Below are positions 1 through 8,114 of a DNA stretch of 13,627 bases, in pieces; position 1 is the stretch's first letter; the number at the start of each line of letters is the position of its first letter. The notes below the pieces were generated by a model. That model saw only the letters and a list, made by a program, of their open reading frames with translations, had not been told where the DNA came from and made no database searches. A program made the position numbers and the translations under genes. The stretch comes from Actinomycetes bacterium (GTDB taxonomy: Bacteria; Actinomycetota; CALGFH01). The DNA lies in assembly GCA_030152105.1 (NCBI GenBank), contig JASLIH010000384.1, positions 1 through 13,627 of the forward strand, in the 5' to 3' direction.

Positions 1-978
1 CTGGGGGAACGCGTCCAGCTCGACCTGGGCGGTCTGGCCCGGCTTGACCAGCGCAATGTCGGTCTCGTCGACCTCGGCCGCGACCAGCAGGTCGCTCACG
101 TCGAACACTGTGGCCACCGTCTGCCCGGCGGCGACCTCGGACCCGACCCGCAGCGGCGGCCCGGTCGCGGCCGCCTGGGTCCCGCCCCCGGTCAGCCCCT
201 GGAGGGCCTCTTCGGCGCCCGCCGGAAGCCCCTGGACCGGCGGCAGCGACGTGCCCCCGGAGCCGGAACGCCCCAGCTGGACGGTGCCGGCCAGCGGCGA
301 CCGCAGGGTCAGGCGGTCCTGCTGGTCCTGGGCCAGCTCGAGGGCCAGCTCGGCCTGCCCGCGCTGGGCCGCGGTGGCCGCCTGGAGCGAGCGCCGCAGC
401 GAGTCCGCCTGGGCGTTGGCCGCCGCCCCCGCCTGCTCGGCCGCCAGGTCGGCCTGACGCCCGAGCTCGGCCACCCGCACCTGGGCCCGGTCGATCCGCG
501 CCTCGAGCCTCGCTCGCTGGGCCCTCGGCACCAGCGGCAACGCCGACCGCAGGGCCGCGATCACCGCCGCGCTGGTCGCCGTCACCTGCGACTGCACCTG
601 CTGGAAGGCCGAAAGGGCCGCCCCCGTGGGCAGGGTCGGCGCCACCCCCCCGAGCGAGGAGGCCGCGTCCACCGCCGCCTGCGCCTGCCGCACCTGGGCG
701 TCGACCTGCTCACTCGACAGCTCGGCGACCAGCTGCCCGCTCCTGACCGCCTGCCCGTCCTTGACCACCAGCCGCTCGACCCGTGCCGCCGCCGGCGCCT
801 TCAGCTCGGCCTGCCCCGCCGCCTGCACCGCCCCGGGCGCGCTGACCCGCTCCACCACCTCAGCCGTTCGCGCCGGCTCCGCCGCAAACCGCCCGTCGCC
901 CCCCGAGTCACACCCCGAGAGGACGAGCACAGCCACAAGTCCAAGGGCGGCGGCAGCCCCGGCCCGACCGTGCCGCAT
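1..978 (-). CDS. HlyD-family efflux adaptor lipoprotein, partial (3' end off window)
   Basis: This is the N-terminal 326 codons of a membrane-fusion (periplasmic adaptor-like) protein of the HlyD/MacA type, which links an inner-membrane exporter to the cell envelope. The frame is open to the left edge, so the C-terminus is missing. The start is ATG at 978, preceded by AGGAAAGGG (985-993) with a 6-nt spacer. A lipoprotein signal peptide is visible: a short basic N-terminus, a hydrophobic stretch, and a lipobox LSGC with Cys23. Residues about 55-90 form the first lipoyl half (AARVERLVVKDGQAVRSGQLV). Residues 90-220 are an Ala/Gln-rich helical hairpin. The second lipoyl half starts near 226 (RSPLAGTV) and resumes at 277-300 (VGSEVAAGQTVATV). 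The beta-barrel begins at 300 (AEVDETDIALVKPGQ). In Gram-positive bacteria such lipoproteins usually precede MacB-type ABC exporter genes, expected left of the window. It is probably not part of the phosphate operon. Confidence 0.9.
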   Translation of the reverse strand, partial: MRHGRAGAAAALGLVAVLVLSGCDSGGDGRFAAEPARTAEVVERVSAPGAVQAAGQAELKAPAAARVERLVVKDGQAVRSGQLVAELSSEQVDAQVRQAQAAVDAASSLGGVAPTLPTGAALSAFQQVQSQVTATSAAVIAALRSALPLVPRAQRARLEARIDRAQVRVAELGRQADLAAEQAGAAANAQADSLRRSLQAATAAQRGQAELALELAQDQQDRLTLRSPLAGTVQLGRSGSGGTSLPPVQGLPAGAEEALQGLTGGGTQAAATGPPLRVGSEVAAGQTVATVFDVSDLLVAAEVDETDIALVKPGQTAQVELDAFPQ

Positions 979-1013
979 CCGCCACCCTTTCCTCACCGAC
1001 AACCACCCCGGCC

Positions 1014-1019
1014 AGCATA
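1014..1019 (-). promoter_or_regulatory. Candidate -10 element for the HlyD-type gene
   Basis: On the minus strand the hexamer TATGCT lies 35 nt upstream of the ATG at 978, in the 86-nt gap after the proline dehydrogenase gene. It matches the TANNNT form of an actinobacterial -10 box. No good -35 hexamer is visible, so this is a weak call. It does suggest that the adaptor gene has its own promoter rather than depending on read-through from the phosphate operon. Confidence 0.3.
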
Positions 1020-1064
1020 GATGCCACCGGTTGGTTCTGCGCAGGTCAGCGCTTCACCCGGTTC

Positions 1065-1979
1065 TCAGCTGGTTCTCGCCAGGTTGGAGAGGAAGAAGTA
1101 GAGGTTGGCGGGGCGCTCGGCGAGGCGGCGCATGAAGTACGGGTACCACTGGGTGCCGTAGGGGAGGTAGACCCGGAGGCGGTAGCCCTCGGCGACGACC
1201 TGCTGCTGGAGGTCGCGGCGGACGCCGTAGAGCATCTGGAACTCGAAGGTCTCGCGGTCGCGGTGGTGGCGGCCGACCAGGGTCTTGGTGAGGCGGACCA
1301 TGGCCGGGTCGTGGGTGGCGACCATCGGGTAGGGGTTGTGCTGGAGCAGGGCGTCGAGCATGCGGGCGTAGGCCTGGTCGACGCTCGCCTTCTCGGGGTA
1401 GGCGACCTCGGGGGGTTCCTGGTAGGCGCCCTTGACCAGACGGACCGGGATGCCGAGGCGGTTGAGGCGGTCCAGGTCGTCGCGGCTGCGGTAGAGGTAG
1501 GACTGGACGCACACGCCAACGTTGTCGTAGTCGCGCTTGAGGGTCTCGACGATGTCGAGGGTGCGGCCGGCGTAGACGGCGGCCTCCATGTCGACGCCGA
1601 CCATGGCGCCGACCTCCTTGCCGCGGGCGGCGACCTTGGAGGCCTCCTCGAGGGCCAGCTCCCGGCGGATGTCGAGGCCCAGGGCGGTCAGCTTGACCGA
1701 GATGTTGGCGTCCATGCCGCGGTCCTGGATGCGGTCGATGGCGGCCAGATAGGAGCTGGTCGACTCGCGGGCCTGGGCCTCGGACTCGGTGTTCTCGCCC
1801 AGGAAGTCGAGGGCCACCGACATCCCGCCGGCGTTCAGCGCCCGGATCGCATGCTCGGCCTCGTCAAGGGTGTTGCCGGCGATGAACCGGCCCGCGACGC
1901 GGCGGGCGATCGGGTTCGCGGTCACCTGCCGCTGCAGGAACGCCGAACCCGCCGCCTTCAGCAACGTCGCCTTCAGCAT
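1065..1979 (-). CDS. Proline dehydrogenase (monofunctional, FAD-dependent)
   Basis: This enzyme oxidises L-proline to pyrroline-5-carboxylate using FAD, the first step of proline catabolism, and passes electrons to the respiratory chain. The 304-residue product is the usual length for single-domain bacterial ProDH. Family motifs appear in order: FLGENTES (59-66), SVKLTALG (94-101), VDME (129-132), QSYLYRS (159-165), RLVKGAY (180-186), ATHDPAMV (221-228), EFQMLYG (246-252), RVYLPYG (269-275) and the C-terminal YFMRRLAERP (281-290), which carries the substrate-binding arginines. Another ATG four codons upstream (1991) is possible: an AGG ends 1 nt before 1991 and 13 nt before 1979, so neither spacing is ideal. 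The gene begins 26 nt after the Ppx-HD stop on the same strand and appears to be the last gene of the phosphate operon. No P5C dehydrogenase is adjacent, so the second step must be encoded elsewhere. Confidence 0.95.
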   Translation of the reverse strand: MLKATLLKAAGSAFLQRQVTANPIARRVAGRFIAGNTLDEAEHAIRALNAGGMSVALDFLGENTESEAQARESTSSYLAAIDRIQDRGMDANISVKLTALGLDIRRELALEEASKVAARGKEVGAMVGVDMEAAVYAGRTLDIVETLKRDYDNVGVCVQSYLYRSRDDLDRLNRLGIPVRLVKGAYQEPPEVAYPEKASVDQAYARMLDALLQHNPYPMVATHDPAMVRLTKTLVGRHHRDRETFEFQMLYGVRRDLQQQVVAEGYRLRVYLPYGTQWYPYFMRRLAERPANLYFFLSNLARTS

Positions 1980-2005
1980 GGTTCCAACCATACCTCGCGA
2001 GAGGG

Positions 2006-3568
2006 CTACACGACCTCGGTGGCGACCGGGACCAGGGGACGGCCGAACTCGGCCTCGAACAGGTCGGTGTTCTGGCCGGCGGACCACAGGTCCGGTTCGT
2101 CGCGGGCCCGCAGCTCAAGGCGGAGCCTGGCCCCCTCGTCGACGACCTCGACCGCCTCGACGACCTGGAAGTGGTCGGCGTCCAGACCCTCCGCGACCCG
2201 CAGCAGGGCGGCCAGGCGGCGCACCACGAGCCGGTCCGGCTCCTCGAGGGCCAGATAGTCTTCGTGGCGCTGGGATGGCAGAGCTTTGCGGTGGTAGCGG
2301 GCCACGTTGGCCATCATCAGCAGCTCACGGGGACTCCAGCCGTCCAGGCCGGCGTTGCGGATGAGGTACAGGGAGTGCTTGTGCCGCGACGACTGGGCGA
2401 CGGCGTAGCCCACGTCATGGAGCAGCCCGGCCGCCTCCAGCAGCTCACGCTCGACCGGGCCGAGGCCGTGGAGGGCGGTGGTCTGGTCGAACAGGGAGAG
2501 GGCGAGGGCGGTGACCTGGCGGCAGTGGGCCTCGTCCCAGGCGTGGCGCCTGGCGAAGTCCAGCACCGAGCGGCGCCGGGGGTCGGGGGCGCCGGGCTCG
2601 TCCTCGGATGTGGGGCCGAGCTCTCCCAGGGTCTCGAGGATCACCCCCTCGCGCAGCGCCCACGGGGCGAGCACCAGCTCGCGCAGCCCGAACGCCTGCA
2701 TGACAAGGGCGGCCACCTGGGAGCCGGCGACGACGTTGCCGGCGCGGAGGCTGTCGAGGCCGGTGAGGCTCCGGCGGTCGCGGGCCGTGGTACCCGCCAG
2801 GTAACCGGCGACCACGTTGAGGGCCTCCCGGGTCAGCGTCGGTGCGGTCTGGCCGTCGACCCCGGCGAAGCCGAACTCGTGCGCCGGGGTCGGGGCCCCC
2901 GGCAGCGCCCTGGCCACCTCCCCAAGGTTGCGGAAGGTCTTGGACGTGGCGCACGTCACCTCCCACGGCGCCTCCCTGATCCGGTCGGCCAGCGGGCCGA
3001 GCAGAGCCAGGGCGTGGACACGCAGCTCGACCAGCTCCTCGGGCCGGACCGGGTCGGAGCGGACGAACCGGCGGGTCAGCCGGGTCGCCCCCAGGGGGAG
3101 GCTCTCGGCCAGCTCGGGCCGCTCGCCCTCCCCGCCGGCCACCTCGAGGCTGCCCCCGCCGATGTCGAGCACCAGCAGCCGCCGGGCCGAGAAGGCCGTC
3201 CAGCGGCGGGCGGCCAGATAGGTCAGGCGCGCCTCCTCGACCCCCGGCAGTACCTTGATGGTGACCCCGGTGACCTCCCGGACCCGGCCGAGCACGTCCA
3301 GGCCGTTGCGGGCCTCGCGGATGGCCGAGGTGGCGAAACCGGTGATCGCGCCAGCCCGCAGCTCGTCGGCCGCCGCCCGCATTCGGGCAACGCTGGCCAC
3401 CAGCCGGTCGACCGCCTCGTCAGGCAGGATCATGGAGGGGAAGGCGGCCTCGGCCAGCCGCAGGGTGTCGCGCTCGCGAGCCACGACCATGAAGCTTCCG
3501 TCGGGCCGGCCGTCGACCACCACCAGGTGGACGGTGTTGGAGCCGACGTCGAGGACGGCGAGGCGCAC
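2006..3568 (-). CDS. Ppx/GppA-family phosphatase with C-terminal HD domain
   Basis: This is a 520-residue protein of the exopolyphosphatase / guanosine pentaphosphatase family. Members release phosphate from polyphosphate ends or dephosphorylate pppGpp. The N-terminal ASKHA fold shows phosphate-1 motif DVGSNT (7-12), ATSAIREARN (79-88), catalytic-region EEAR (111-114) and phosphate-2 motif DIGGGS (135-140). The C-terminal part, from about 330, is HD-like: His342, LLHDVGY (382-388), HKH (396-398), ARYHRK (423-428) and GLDADH (461-466), as in long Ppx enzymes. I chose GTG at 3568 because the DVGSNT strand follows at once and TGAGG, overlapping the PiT stop, lies 5 nt upstream as the ribosome site. 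Upstream in-frame codons lie inside the PiT gene. The 7-nt gap to PiT implies translational coupling. Polyphosphate is the likely substrate given the neighbours, but the choice between polyphosphate and pppGpp cannot be read from sequence. Confidence 0.93.
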   Translation of the reverse strand: MRLAVLDVGSNTVHLVVVDGRPDGSFMVVARERDTLRLAEAAFPSMILPDEAVDRLVASVARMRAAADELRAGAITGFATSAIREARNGLDVLGRVREVTGVTIKVLPGVEEARLTYLAARRWTAFSARRLLVLDIGGGSLEVAGGEGERPELAESLPLGATRLTRRFVRSDPVRPEELVELRVHALALLGPLADRIREAPWEVTCATSKTFRNLGEVARALPGAPTPAHEFGFAGVDGQTAPTLTREALNVVAGYLAGTTARDRRSLTGLDSLRAGNVVAGSQVAALVMQAFGLRELVLAPWALREGVILETLGELGPTSEDEPGAPDPRRRSVLDFARRHAWDEAHCRQVTALALSLFDQTTALHGLGPVERELLEAAGLLHDVGYAVAQSSRHKHSLYLIRNAGLDGWSPRELLMMANVARYHRKALPSQRHEDYLALEEPDRLVVRRLAALLRVAEGLDADHFQVVEAVEVVDEGARLRLELRARDEPDLWSAGQNTDLFEAEFGRPLVPVATEVV

Positions 3569-3575
3569 CCCGGCC

Positions 3576-4721
3576 TCAGCGCCCCGCTGGCTCGACCGGT
3601 TCGGCGGGCTCGACCGGCTCGGCCGGCGCGACGGTTTCGATGTCGCGGCGGTTGCGGCGGATGGCGAGGACGAAGGCGACGAAGACGGCGACGAGGATGA
3701 GGGCGGCCACCGCGAGCTTCGAGACGGTGATGGCGTAGGTGACGGCGGCGATGGTGGCGGCGGCGGGGATGGTGAGGACCCAGGCCCAGACGATGCGGCC
3801 GGCGACGCCCCACCGGACCGCGGAGAGGCGGCGGGTCGCGCCGACGCCGACGATCGCCCCGGTGATGGTGTGGGTGGTGGAGACGGGGACGCCGAGGAAG
3901 GTGGCCAGGTACAGCGAGCAGGCGGCGGCGGTCTCGGCCGAGAAGCCGCCAACCGGCTTGAGGGCGGTGATCCGCTGGCCGAGGGTCTTGACGATCCGCC
4001 AGCCGCCCGAAAGCGTCCCCAGCGAGATCGCCGTGTAGGCGGCGAACGCCACCCAGAGCGGGATCGGCAGGTCGCCGTTCGCCTCAAGCTGGAGGTAGCC
4101 GGCGCCGACCAGCAGGGCGCTGATGATGCCCATGGTCTTCTGGGCGTCGTTGCCGCCGTGGCCGAGGCTGAAGGCGGCCGCCGAGACGAGCTGGAGGCGG
4201 CGGAACAGGCCGTCCACCCTGGCCGGGGTGGACTTCCGGAACAGCCACAGGTTGGCCAGCATGAGCGCGAACCCGAGGACCATCCCGAACAGCGGCGACA
4301 GCGCGATGAACAGGATGGTCTTCTCCAGGCTGGCCGCGTTCAGGACGCTGAAGCCGGCCTTGGCGACGCCGGCCCCGGCGAACCCACCGATCAGCGCGTG
4401 CGACGAGGAGGTGGGCAGCCCGAGCCACCAGGTGGTGAGGTTCCAGGCGATGGCCCCGACCAGCCCGGCGAAGACGACCGCCTCGCTGACCACCGCCGGG
4501 TCGACGGTCTTGCCGACGGTGTTGGCCACCTTGGTGTGGAACACGAAGAAGGCCACGAAGTTGAAGGTGGCCGCCCAGATGACCGCCATCCGGGGGGTCA
4601 GCACCCGGGTCGAGACCACGGTGGCGATCGAGTTGGCGGCGTCGTGGAAGCCGTTGGTGAAGTCGAACACCAGCGCCAGCAGGACGATGGCGATGACCGA
4701 GAGCAGGGCCAGGTCAGGCAT
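3576..4721 (-). CDS. pit: PiT-family inorganic phosphate permease
   Basis: This is a low-affinity phosphate (metal-phosphate) symporter of the PiT family in the cytoplasmic membrane, 381 residues with about ten hydrophobic segments. Both copies of the duplicated signature are present: FDFTNGFHDAANSIATVVST (19-38) with GLPTSSSHALIGG (101-113), and LGHGGNDAQKTMGII (186-200) with GVPVSTTHTITGAIVG (277-292). I chose the ATG at 4721 because MPDLALLSVIAIVLLALVFDF is the usual PiT start and it overlaps the end of the DUF47 gene by 8 nt. An ATG 12 codons upstream would add a Ser/Arg-rich leader and is less likely. A short basic segment and an EPVEPA repeat close the C-terminus. Coupling with a DUF47 protein is common for PiT transporters. 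Being embedded behind pstSCAB is less common. Confidence 0.96.
   Translation of the reverse strand: MPDLALLSVIAIVLLALVFDFTNGFHDAANSIATVVSTRVLTPRMAVIWAATFNFVAFFVFHTKVANTVGKTVDPAVVSEAVVFAGLVGAIAWNLTTWWLGLPTSSSHALIGGFAGAGVAKAGFSVLNAASLEKTILFIALSPLFGMVLGFALMLANLWLFRKSTPARVDGLFRRLQLVSAAAFSLGHGGNDAQKTMGIISALLVGAGYLQLEANGDLPIPLWVAFAAYTAISLGTLSGGWRIVKTLGQRITALKPVGGFSAETAAACSLYLATFLGVPVSTTHTITGAIVGVGATRRLSAVRWGVAGRIVWAWVLTIPAAATIAAVTYAITVSKLAVAALILVAVFVAFVLAIRRNRRDIETVAPAEPVEPAEPVEPAGR
3585..3620 (-). repeat. Two tandem 18-bp units encoding EPVEPA at the PiT C-terminus
   Basis: Two adjacent 18-bp copies (3603-3620 and 3585-3602) share the core GGCTCGACCGG at an 18-nt offset (3589-3599 and 3607-3617). 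They encode EPVEPA twice (residues 368-379), just before the PiT stop codon. The segment lies after the last membrane span and looks like a small in-frame duplication in a disordered cytoplasmic tail. No function is evident. Confidence 0.7.
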
Positions 4722-5343
4722 GCTTGATGATGACCGTCTCCACGGTGTTGGCGACATGCTCGAAGTGGTCGAGCGCCTCCTCCAGCTGCTCGACGATGTC
4801 CTTCCAGATGAGCAGGTAGCGGGCCGGGTGCTCGGCGTCGAAGTTGTAGAGGTCGGCCCGGGCCCGGCGGTACAGGCGGTCGCCCGCGTCCTCCAGCTCG
4901 TTGATGTTGATCAGGTAGTCGCGCAGCGGGTCCTGCTTGAGCCCGCGCAGGTTGCGGATGCCGTCGGCGGTCGCCCGGGCCGCCCGGTCGATCAGCCGCA
5001 CCTGCTCGACGACCGCATCCAGCGGCTCGGTCACCTTGTGGAGGACCAGCATGTCGGCCGCCGCCTCGATGGCGTCGAGCACGTCGTCCAGCTGGCCGGC
5101 CAGGTCGTGGATGTCCTCGCGGTCGAACGGGGTGATGAAGGTGGTGTTGAGCCGGGAGTAGATGGCGTGGGTGAGCCGGTCGCCCTCGTGCTCAGCCTCG
5201 ACCAGGCGCTTGGCCTTCATCTCCGGGTCGACGAAATCCTCGACCATGTCCAGCAGGTATCGCGCCGCGTCGACGAGGTTGGCCACCACCTCGTCCAACA
5301 GGTCGAAGTACGACTCTTCGCGGGGAAAGATCCGCAGCTTCAC
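4714..5343 (-). CDS. DUF47 PhoU-like regulator of PiT phosphate transport
   Basis: This is a soluble all-helical protein of the DUF47/PhoU-like family (209 residues, the usual size), which generally accompanies PiT permeases and is thought to control them. Conserved features are the start KLRIFPREESYFDLLDE (2-18), an acidic motif EAEHEGDRLTHAI (49-61), TPFDREDIHDLAGQLDDVLD (71-90), and a second half with ELEDAGDRLYRRA (149-161) and IWKDIVEQLEEALDHFEHVA (179-198). The two acidic E-x-x-x-D-type motifs match the metal-cluster sites of PhoU proteins. I chose GTG at 5343 because GGGAGG (5348-5353) lies 4 nt before it and family members begin with MKLR-type sequence. The ATG at 5355 would overlap that ribosome site. 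It starts 46 nt after the pstB stop and its end overlaps the PiT start by 8 nt. Confidence 0.93.
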   Translation of the reverse strand: MKLRIFPREESYFDLLDEVVANLVDAARYLLDMVEDFVDPEMKAKRLVEAEHEGDRLTHAIYSRLNTTFITPFDREDIHDLAGQLDDVLDAIEAAADMLVLHKVTEPLDAVVEQVRLIDRAARATADGIRNLRGLKQDPLRDYLININELEDAGDRLYRRARADLYNFDAEHPARYLLIWKDIVEQLEEALDHFEHVANTVETVIIKHA

Positions 5344-5347
5344 GCGT

Positions 5348-5353
5348 CCTCCC
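5348..5353 (-). promoter_or_regulatory. Ribosome binding site deciding the DUF47 start
   Basis: GGGAGG on the minus strand lies 4 nt upstream of GTG 5343. Using the ATG at 5355 instead would place this element inside the coding region, with only AAGG abutting that ATG. The site therefore favours the GTG start, which gives the usual MKLR-type N-terminus. Confidence 0.6.
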
Positions 5354-5389
5354 ATCCTTGCGGAGCACGCAGAGGTTACACGTTCAAGC

Positions 5390-6283
5390 CTAGCCGAACC
5401 GCCCGGTGACGTAGTCCTCGGTGCGCTTGTCGGCCGGCTGGGTGAAGAGCGTATCGGTGCGGTCGTACTCGACCAGCAGGCCGGTGCGGTCGCCGCTGCC
5501 CTCGGCGGCCTCGGCGGTGAAGAACGCCGTGCGGTCCGAGATGCGGGCCGCCTGCTGCATGTTGTGGGTGACGATCACGATCGTGTAGTCCCGCTTGAGT
5601 TGCTCCATCAGGTCCTCGATGCGGCCGGTGGAGACCGGGTCGAGGGCCGAGCAGGGCTCGTCCATCAGGATCACGTCGGGCGCGACGGCGACCGCCCGGG
5701 CGATGCAGAGCCGCTGCTGCTGGCCGCCGGACAGCGACAGGGCATTCTGCTTGAGCTTGTCCTTGACCTCATCCCATAGGGCGGCGTCACGCAGGGATCG
5801 CTCGACCAGGTCGTCCATGCTCTGGGGCTGCATGCCGGTGACCTTGGGGCCGAAGGCGACGTTCTCGTAGATCGACTTGGGGAACGGGTTGGGCTTCTGG
5901 AACACCATGCCGATGCGCCGGCGGACCTCGACCGGGTCGACGCCGTCGCCGTACAGGTCCTGGCCGTGGTAGTCGATCTTGCCCTCGACCCGAGCCCCCG
6001 GGATCAGGTCGTTCATGCGGTTCAGGCAGCGGATGAGGGTGCTCTTGCCACACCCGGACGGGCCGATGAAGGCGGTGATCTCGTTCCGGCCGATCTCCAG
6101 GTTGACGCCGCGCAGGGCGAGGAACGTGCCGTAGTGGACGTGCACGTCGTCGAGCCGGAACACCGCCTCGGCCGGGGCGCCTCCAACGACGCCACGGGCC
6201 TTGGCCACGTCCGCGATGCGGGTCTCCCGCTGGCTCTGGCGCTGGTCCTCGTCCTGGCTCACCTGGGTCCGTCCTTGTGCCAT
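5390..6283 (-). CDS. pstB: Phosphate ABC transporter ATP-binding protein PstB
   Basis: PstB is the ATPase that powers PstSCA-mediated high-affinity phosphate import at the cytoplasmic face of the membrane. The 297-residue product shows Walker [10 protein letters not shown] (74-82), a Q-loop in [16 protein letters not shown] (127-142), which is the PstB hallmark, ABC signature [14 protein letters not shown] (184-197), Walker B VILMDEP (204-210) and the switch His240 in THNMQQA. It is somewhat longer than a minimal PstB (about 250-260) because of a polar leader of about 40 residues (Gln/Asp/Arg-rich). The ATG at 6283 is chosen because GGTGGTGA lies 5 nt upstream. GTG codons at 6292 and 6295 would overlap the pstA stop and cannot be excluded. 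The gap to pstA is 5 nt. Confidence 0.97.
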   Translation of the reverse strand: MAQGRTQVSQDEDQRQSQRETRIADVAKARGVVGGAPAEAVFRLDDVHVHYGTFLALRGVNLEIGRNEITAFIGPSGCGKSTLIRCLNRMNDLIPGARVEGKIDYHGQDLYGDGVDPVEVRRRIGMVFQKPNPFPKSIYENVAFGPKVTGMQPQSMDDLVERSLRDAALWDEVKDKLKQNALSLSGGQQQRLCIARAVAVAPDVILMDEPCSALDPVSTGRIEDLMEQLKRDYTIVIVTHNMQQAARISDRTAFFTAEAAEGSGDRTGLLVEYDRTDTLFTQPADKRTEDYVTGRFG

Positions 6284-6288
6284 CGGGG

Positions 6289-7200
6289 TCACCACCGAAT
6301 CGTGTATCGGTTCCGGAGGAAGATCGCAACCGCGTTCATCGCCAGCAACAGCGCCAGCAGGACGATGCTGGCCGCGGCGGCGGCCTCGGCGAAGGCCGGC
6401 TGGGGCCGGCTTGTCCAGTCGAAGATCAGCAGGGGCAGGGCCGACACCGGGTCGCGGAGGTCGTTGGGAAGGCTGAAGATGACGATCGGCAGGCCGATGA
6501 CCAGCAGGGGCGCCGTCTCCCCGATGGCACGGGAGAGGGCGAGGATGGTGCCGGTCAGGGTGCCCGGCATGGCCGCGGGCAGGACCTGGCGGCGCACCGT
6601 CTGCCACTTGGTGGCGCCCAGGGCGTAGGCGCCGAGCCGTATGCCGTCGGGCACGGCCCGGATCGCTTCGCGGGCGGCCACGATGATCACCGGCAGGCTC
6701 ATCACGGCCAGCGTCAGGGCACCGGCCAGCAGGCTCGGCCCCAAGCGCAGGAAGCGGGCGAAGATTCCCAGCCCCAGCAGGCCGTAGACGACCGAGGGAA
6801 CCCCGGCCAGGTTGGAGATGTTGGCCTCGACGAAGTTCGTCACCCGGTTGCGGGGCGCGAACTCCTCCAGGTAGATGGCGGCGCCGACGCCTACCGGGAA
6901 GCAGAACAGCGCCGTCAGGACCATCAGGTAGGCGGAGCCGACCAGGGCCGCCCTGATCCCGGCCCGGGCCGGGAGCCGGGAGACGTAGTTGCTCAGGAAG
7001 GCCACCGGGTCGGCCATGAGGCGGACCCAGCCGTTGTCGAAGATGGTCCAGATCAGGGTGGCCAGCGCGATCACCCCGACGATGGTGCCGACGAACAGCA
7101 GGACCGAGAAGGCCGTGTCGACCAGGATCGTGAGACCGCTCCGGGTCGCTCCCCGCCGCAGCCTGGAAGGCGCGAGGGCCCCTGCGGCGGAGGCGGTCAC
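6289..7200 (-). CDS. pstA: Phosphate ABC transporter permease PstA
   Basis: PstA is one of the two membrane subunits of the Pst phosphate importer. The 303-residue product has about six hydrophobic segments (for example 25-53, 83-110, 135-150, 157-176, 216-243 and 274-295). It carries the cytoplasmic EAA loop [20 protein letters not shown] (191-210), which contacts Pst[21 protein letters not shown] (112-131) and [16 protein letters not shown] (132-147) are typical PstA sequence. The start is GTG at 7200, whose GTGA overlaps the pstC stop by 4 nt, a sign of translational coupling. A polar N-terminal leader of about 22 residues precedes the first membrane span. Confidence 0.97.
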   Translation of the reverse strand: MTASAAGALAPSRLRRGATRSGLTILVDTAFSVLLFVGTIVGVIALATLIWTIFDNGWVRLMADPVAFLSNYVSRLPARAGIRAALVGSAYLMVLTALFCFPVGVGAAIYLEEFAPRNRVTNFVEANISNLAGVPSVVYGLLGLGIFARFLRLGPSLLAGALTLAVMSLPVIIVAAREAIRAVPDGIRLGAYALGATKWQTVRRQVLPAAMPGTLTGTILALSRAIGETAPLLVIGLPIVIFSLPNDLRDPVSALPLLIFDWTSRPQPAFAEAAAAASIVLLALLLAMNAVAIFLRNRYTIRW

Positions 7201-8111
7201 GAATACACCTGCCGGAAGCGGCGGACGATGCGGATCGAGATCAGGTTCATGGTCAGCGTGATCACGAACAGGGTCAGTCCGAGGGCGAACAGGGCGTTGT
7301 AGCGGACCGTCCCCGCCGCGGCCTCGCCGCTCACAGTCTGGGCGATCGCGGCAGTCAGCGTCTGGATCGAGGTGAAGTAGTCAAAGGTGATCTTGGGGCT
7401 GTTGCCGGCGGCGATGGTGACGGCCATCGTCTCCCCGACCGCCCGGGAGAAGGCGAGGATCACCGAGGCGGCTATCCCTGAGAGCGCGGCCGGCACGACC
7501 ACCCGGAGGCTGACCTGGCGCTTGGTCGAACCCAGCCCGAAGGCGGCCTCGCGCAGCGAGGCCGGCACCGAGCGCATGGCGTCCTCGCTGATCGAGGCGA
7601 TGATCGGCAGGATCATCAGACCCACTGCGATCGAACCCGCGGCGGCGTTGAACACGAACACCCGGTCGTCGCCGAAGATCGGGCGCAGCAGGCTGGGAGT
7701 GATGAACTGGAGGGCGAAGTAGCCGACGATCACGGTGGGGATACCGGCCAGGATCTCCAGGGTCGGCTTGAGCACGCCCCGGACCCGCGGGTTGGCATAC
7801 TCGGACAGGTAGATCGCGGTCAGCACCCCGAGAGGCAGGCCGACCACGATCGAGCCGAGGCCGATCATCAAGGTGCCGTTGATCAGCGGCCACACCCCGT
7901 ACTGGCCGCCCTCGCCACCGCCCTGGCCGGGAGCCCAGACCGTCCCGGTGAGGAAGTCGACCAGGCTCGATTCGCGGAAGAACTCGACGGTGTCGAACAG
8001 CAGCACGGCGACGATGCCGACGGTCACCGCGATCGACAGCACCGCACAGGCGAACAGGGCATTGATGATGACCCGTTCGCCCATGCGGGCTTTGCGTGCG
8101 GGGATACTCAC
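7197..8111 (-). CDS. pstC: Phosphate ABC transporter permease PstC
   Basis: PstC is the other membrane subunit of the Pst importer. The 304-residue product has about six hydrophobic segments (starting at 15-39). PstC hallmarks are TVWAPG...[14 protein letters not shown] (57-84), [19 protein letters not shown] (93-111), [17 protein letters not shown] (118-134) and the EAA loop [20 protein letters not shown] (187-206), followed by [17 protein letters not shown] (221-237). The GTG start at 8111 lies 3 nt after the pstS stop. No strong ribosome site precedes it, so translation may depend on coupling to pstS. An ATG at codon 10 is an alternative start. Confidence 0.97.
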   Translation of the reverse strand: MSIPARKARMGERVIINALFACAVLSIAVTVGIVAVLLFDTVEFFRESSLVDFLTGTVWAPGQGGGEGGQYGVWPLINGTLMIGLGSIVVGLPLGVLTAIYLSEYANPRVRGVLKPTLEILAGIPTVIVGYFALQFITPSLLRPIFGDDRVFVFNAAAGSIAVGLMILPIIASISEDAMRSVPASLREAAFGLGSTKRQVSLRVVVPAALSGIAASVILAFSRAVGETMAVTIAAGNSPKITFDYFTSIQTLTAAIAQTVSGEAAAGTVRYNALFALGLTLFVITLTMNLISIRIVRRFRQVYS

Positions 8112-8114
8112 CAG

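Noticed and set aside
979..1064. Possible terminator after proline dehydrogenase (ACCGG...CCGGT and GCGC...GCGC pairs on the minus strand)
   Set aside because: The arms are only 4-5 bp, the outer pair is widely spaced, and no T-run follows; not convincing as a rho-independent terminator.
2171..3700. A 509-codon open frame on the plus strand opposite Ppx
   Set aside because: Same reason: the opposite strand encodes DVGSNT, DIGGGS and HD motifs in order, while this frame shows only Gly/Arg/Gln-rich sequence.
2006..4087. A long N-terminal extension of the Ppx gene, up to position 4087
   Set aside because: The extra 173 residues are Ser/Pro/Arg-rich sequence read out of frame through the PiT gene. 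The GTG at 3568 has a ribosome site and gives the family start.
3255..4727. A 490-codon open frame on the plus strand opposite PiT and Ppx
   Set aside because: The product is a low-complexity Gly/Asp/Glu/Arg string, antisense to unmistakable PiT and Ppx motifs; it reflects high GC rather than coding.
6277..7302. A 341-codon plus-strand open frame opposite pstA
   Set aside because: Antisense shadow rich in Gln/Gly/Asp/Arg, no ribosome site of note; pstA on the other strand is certain.
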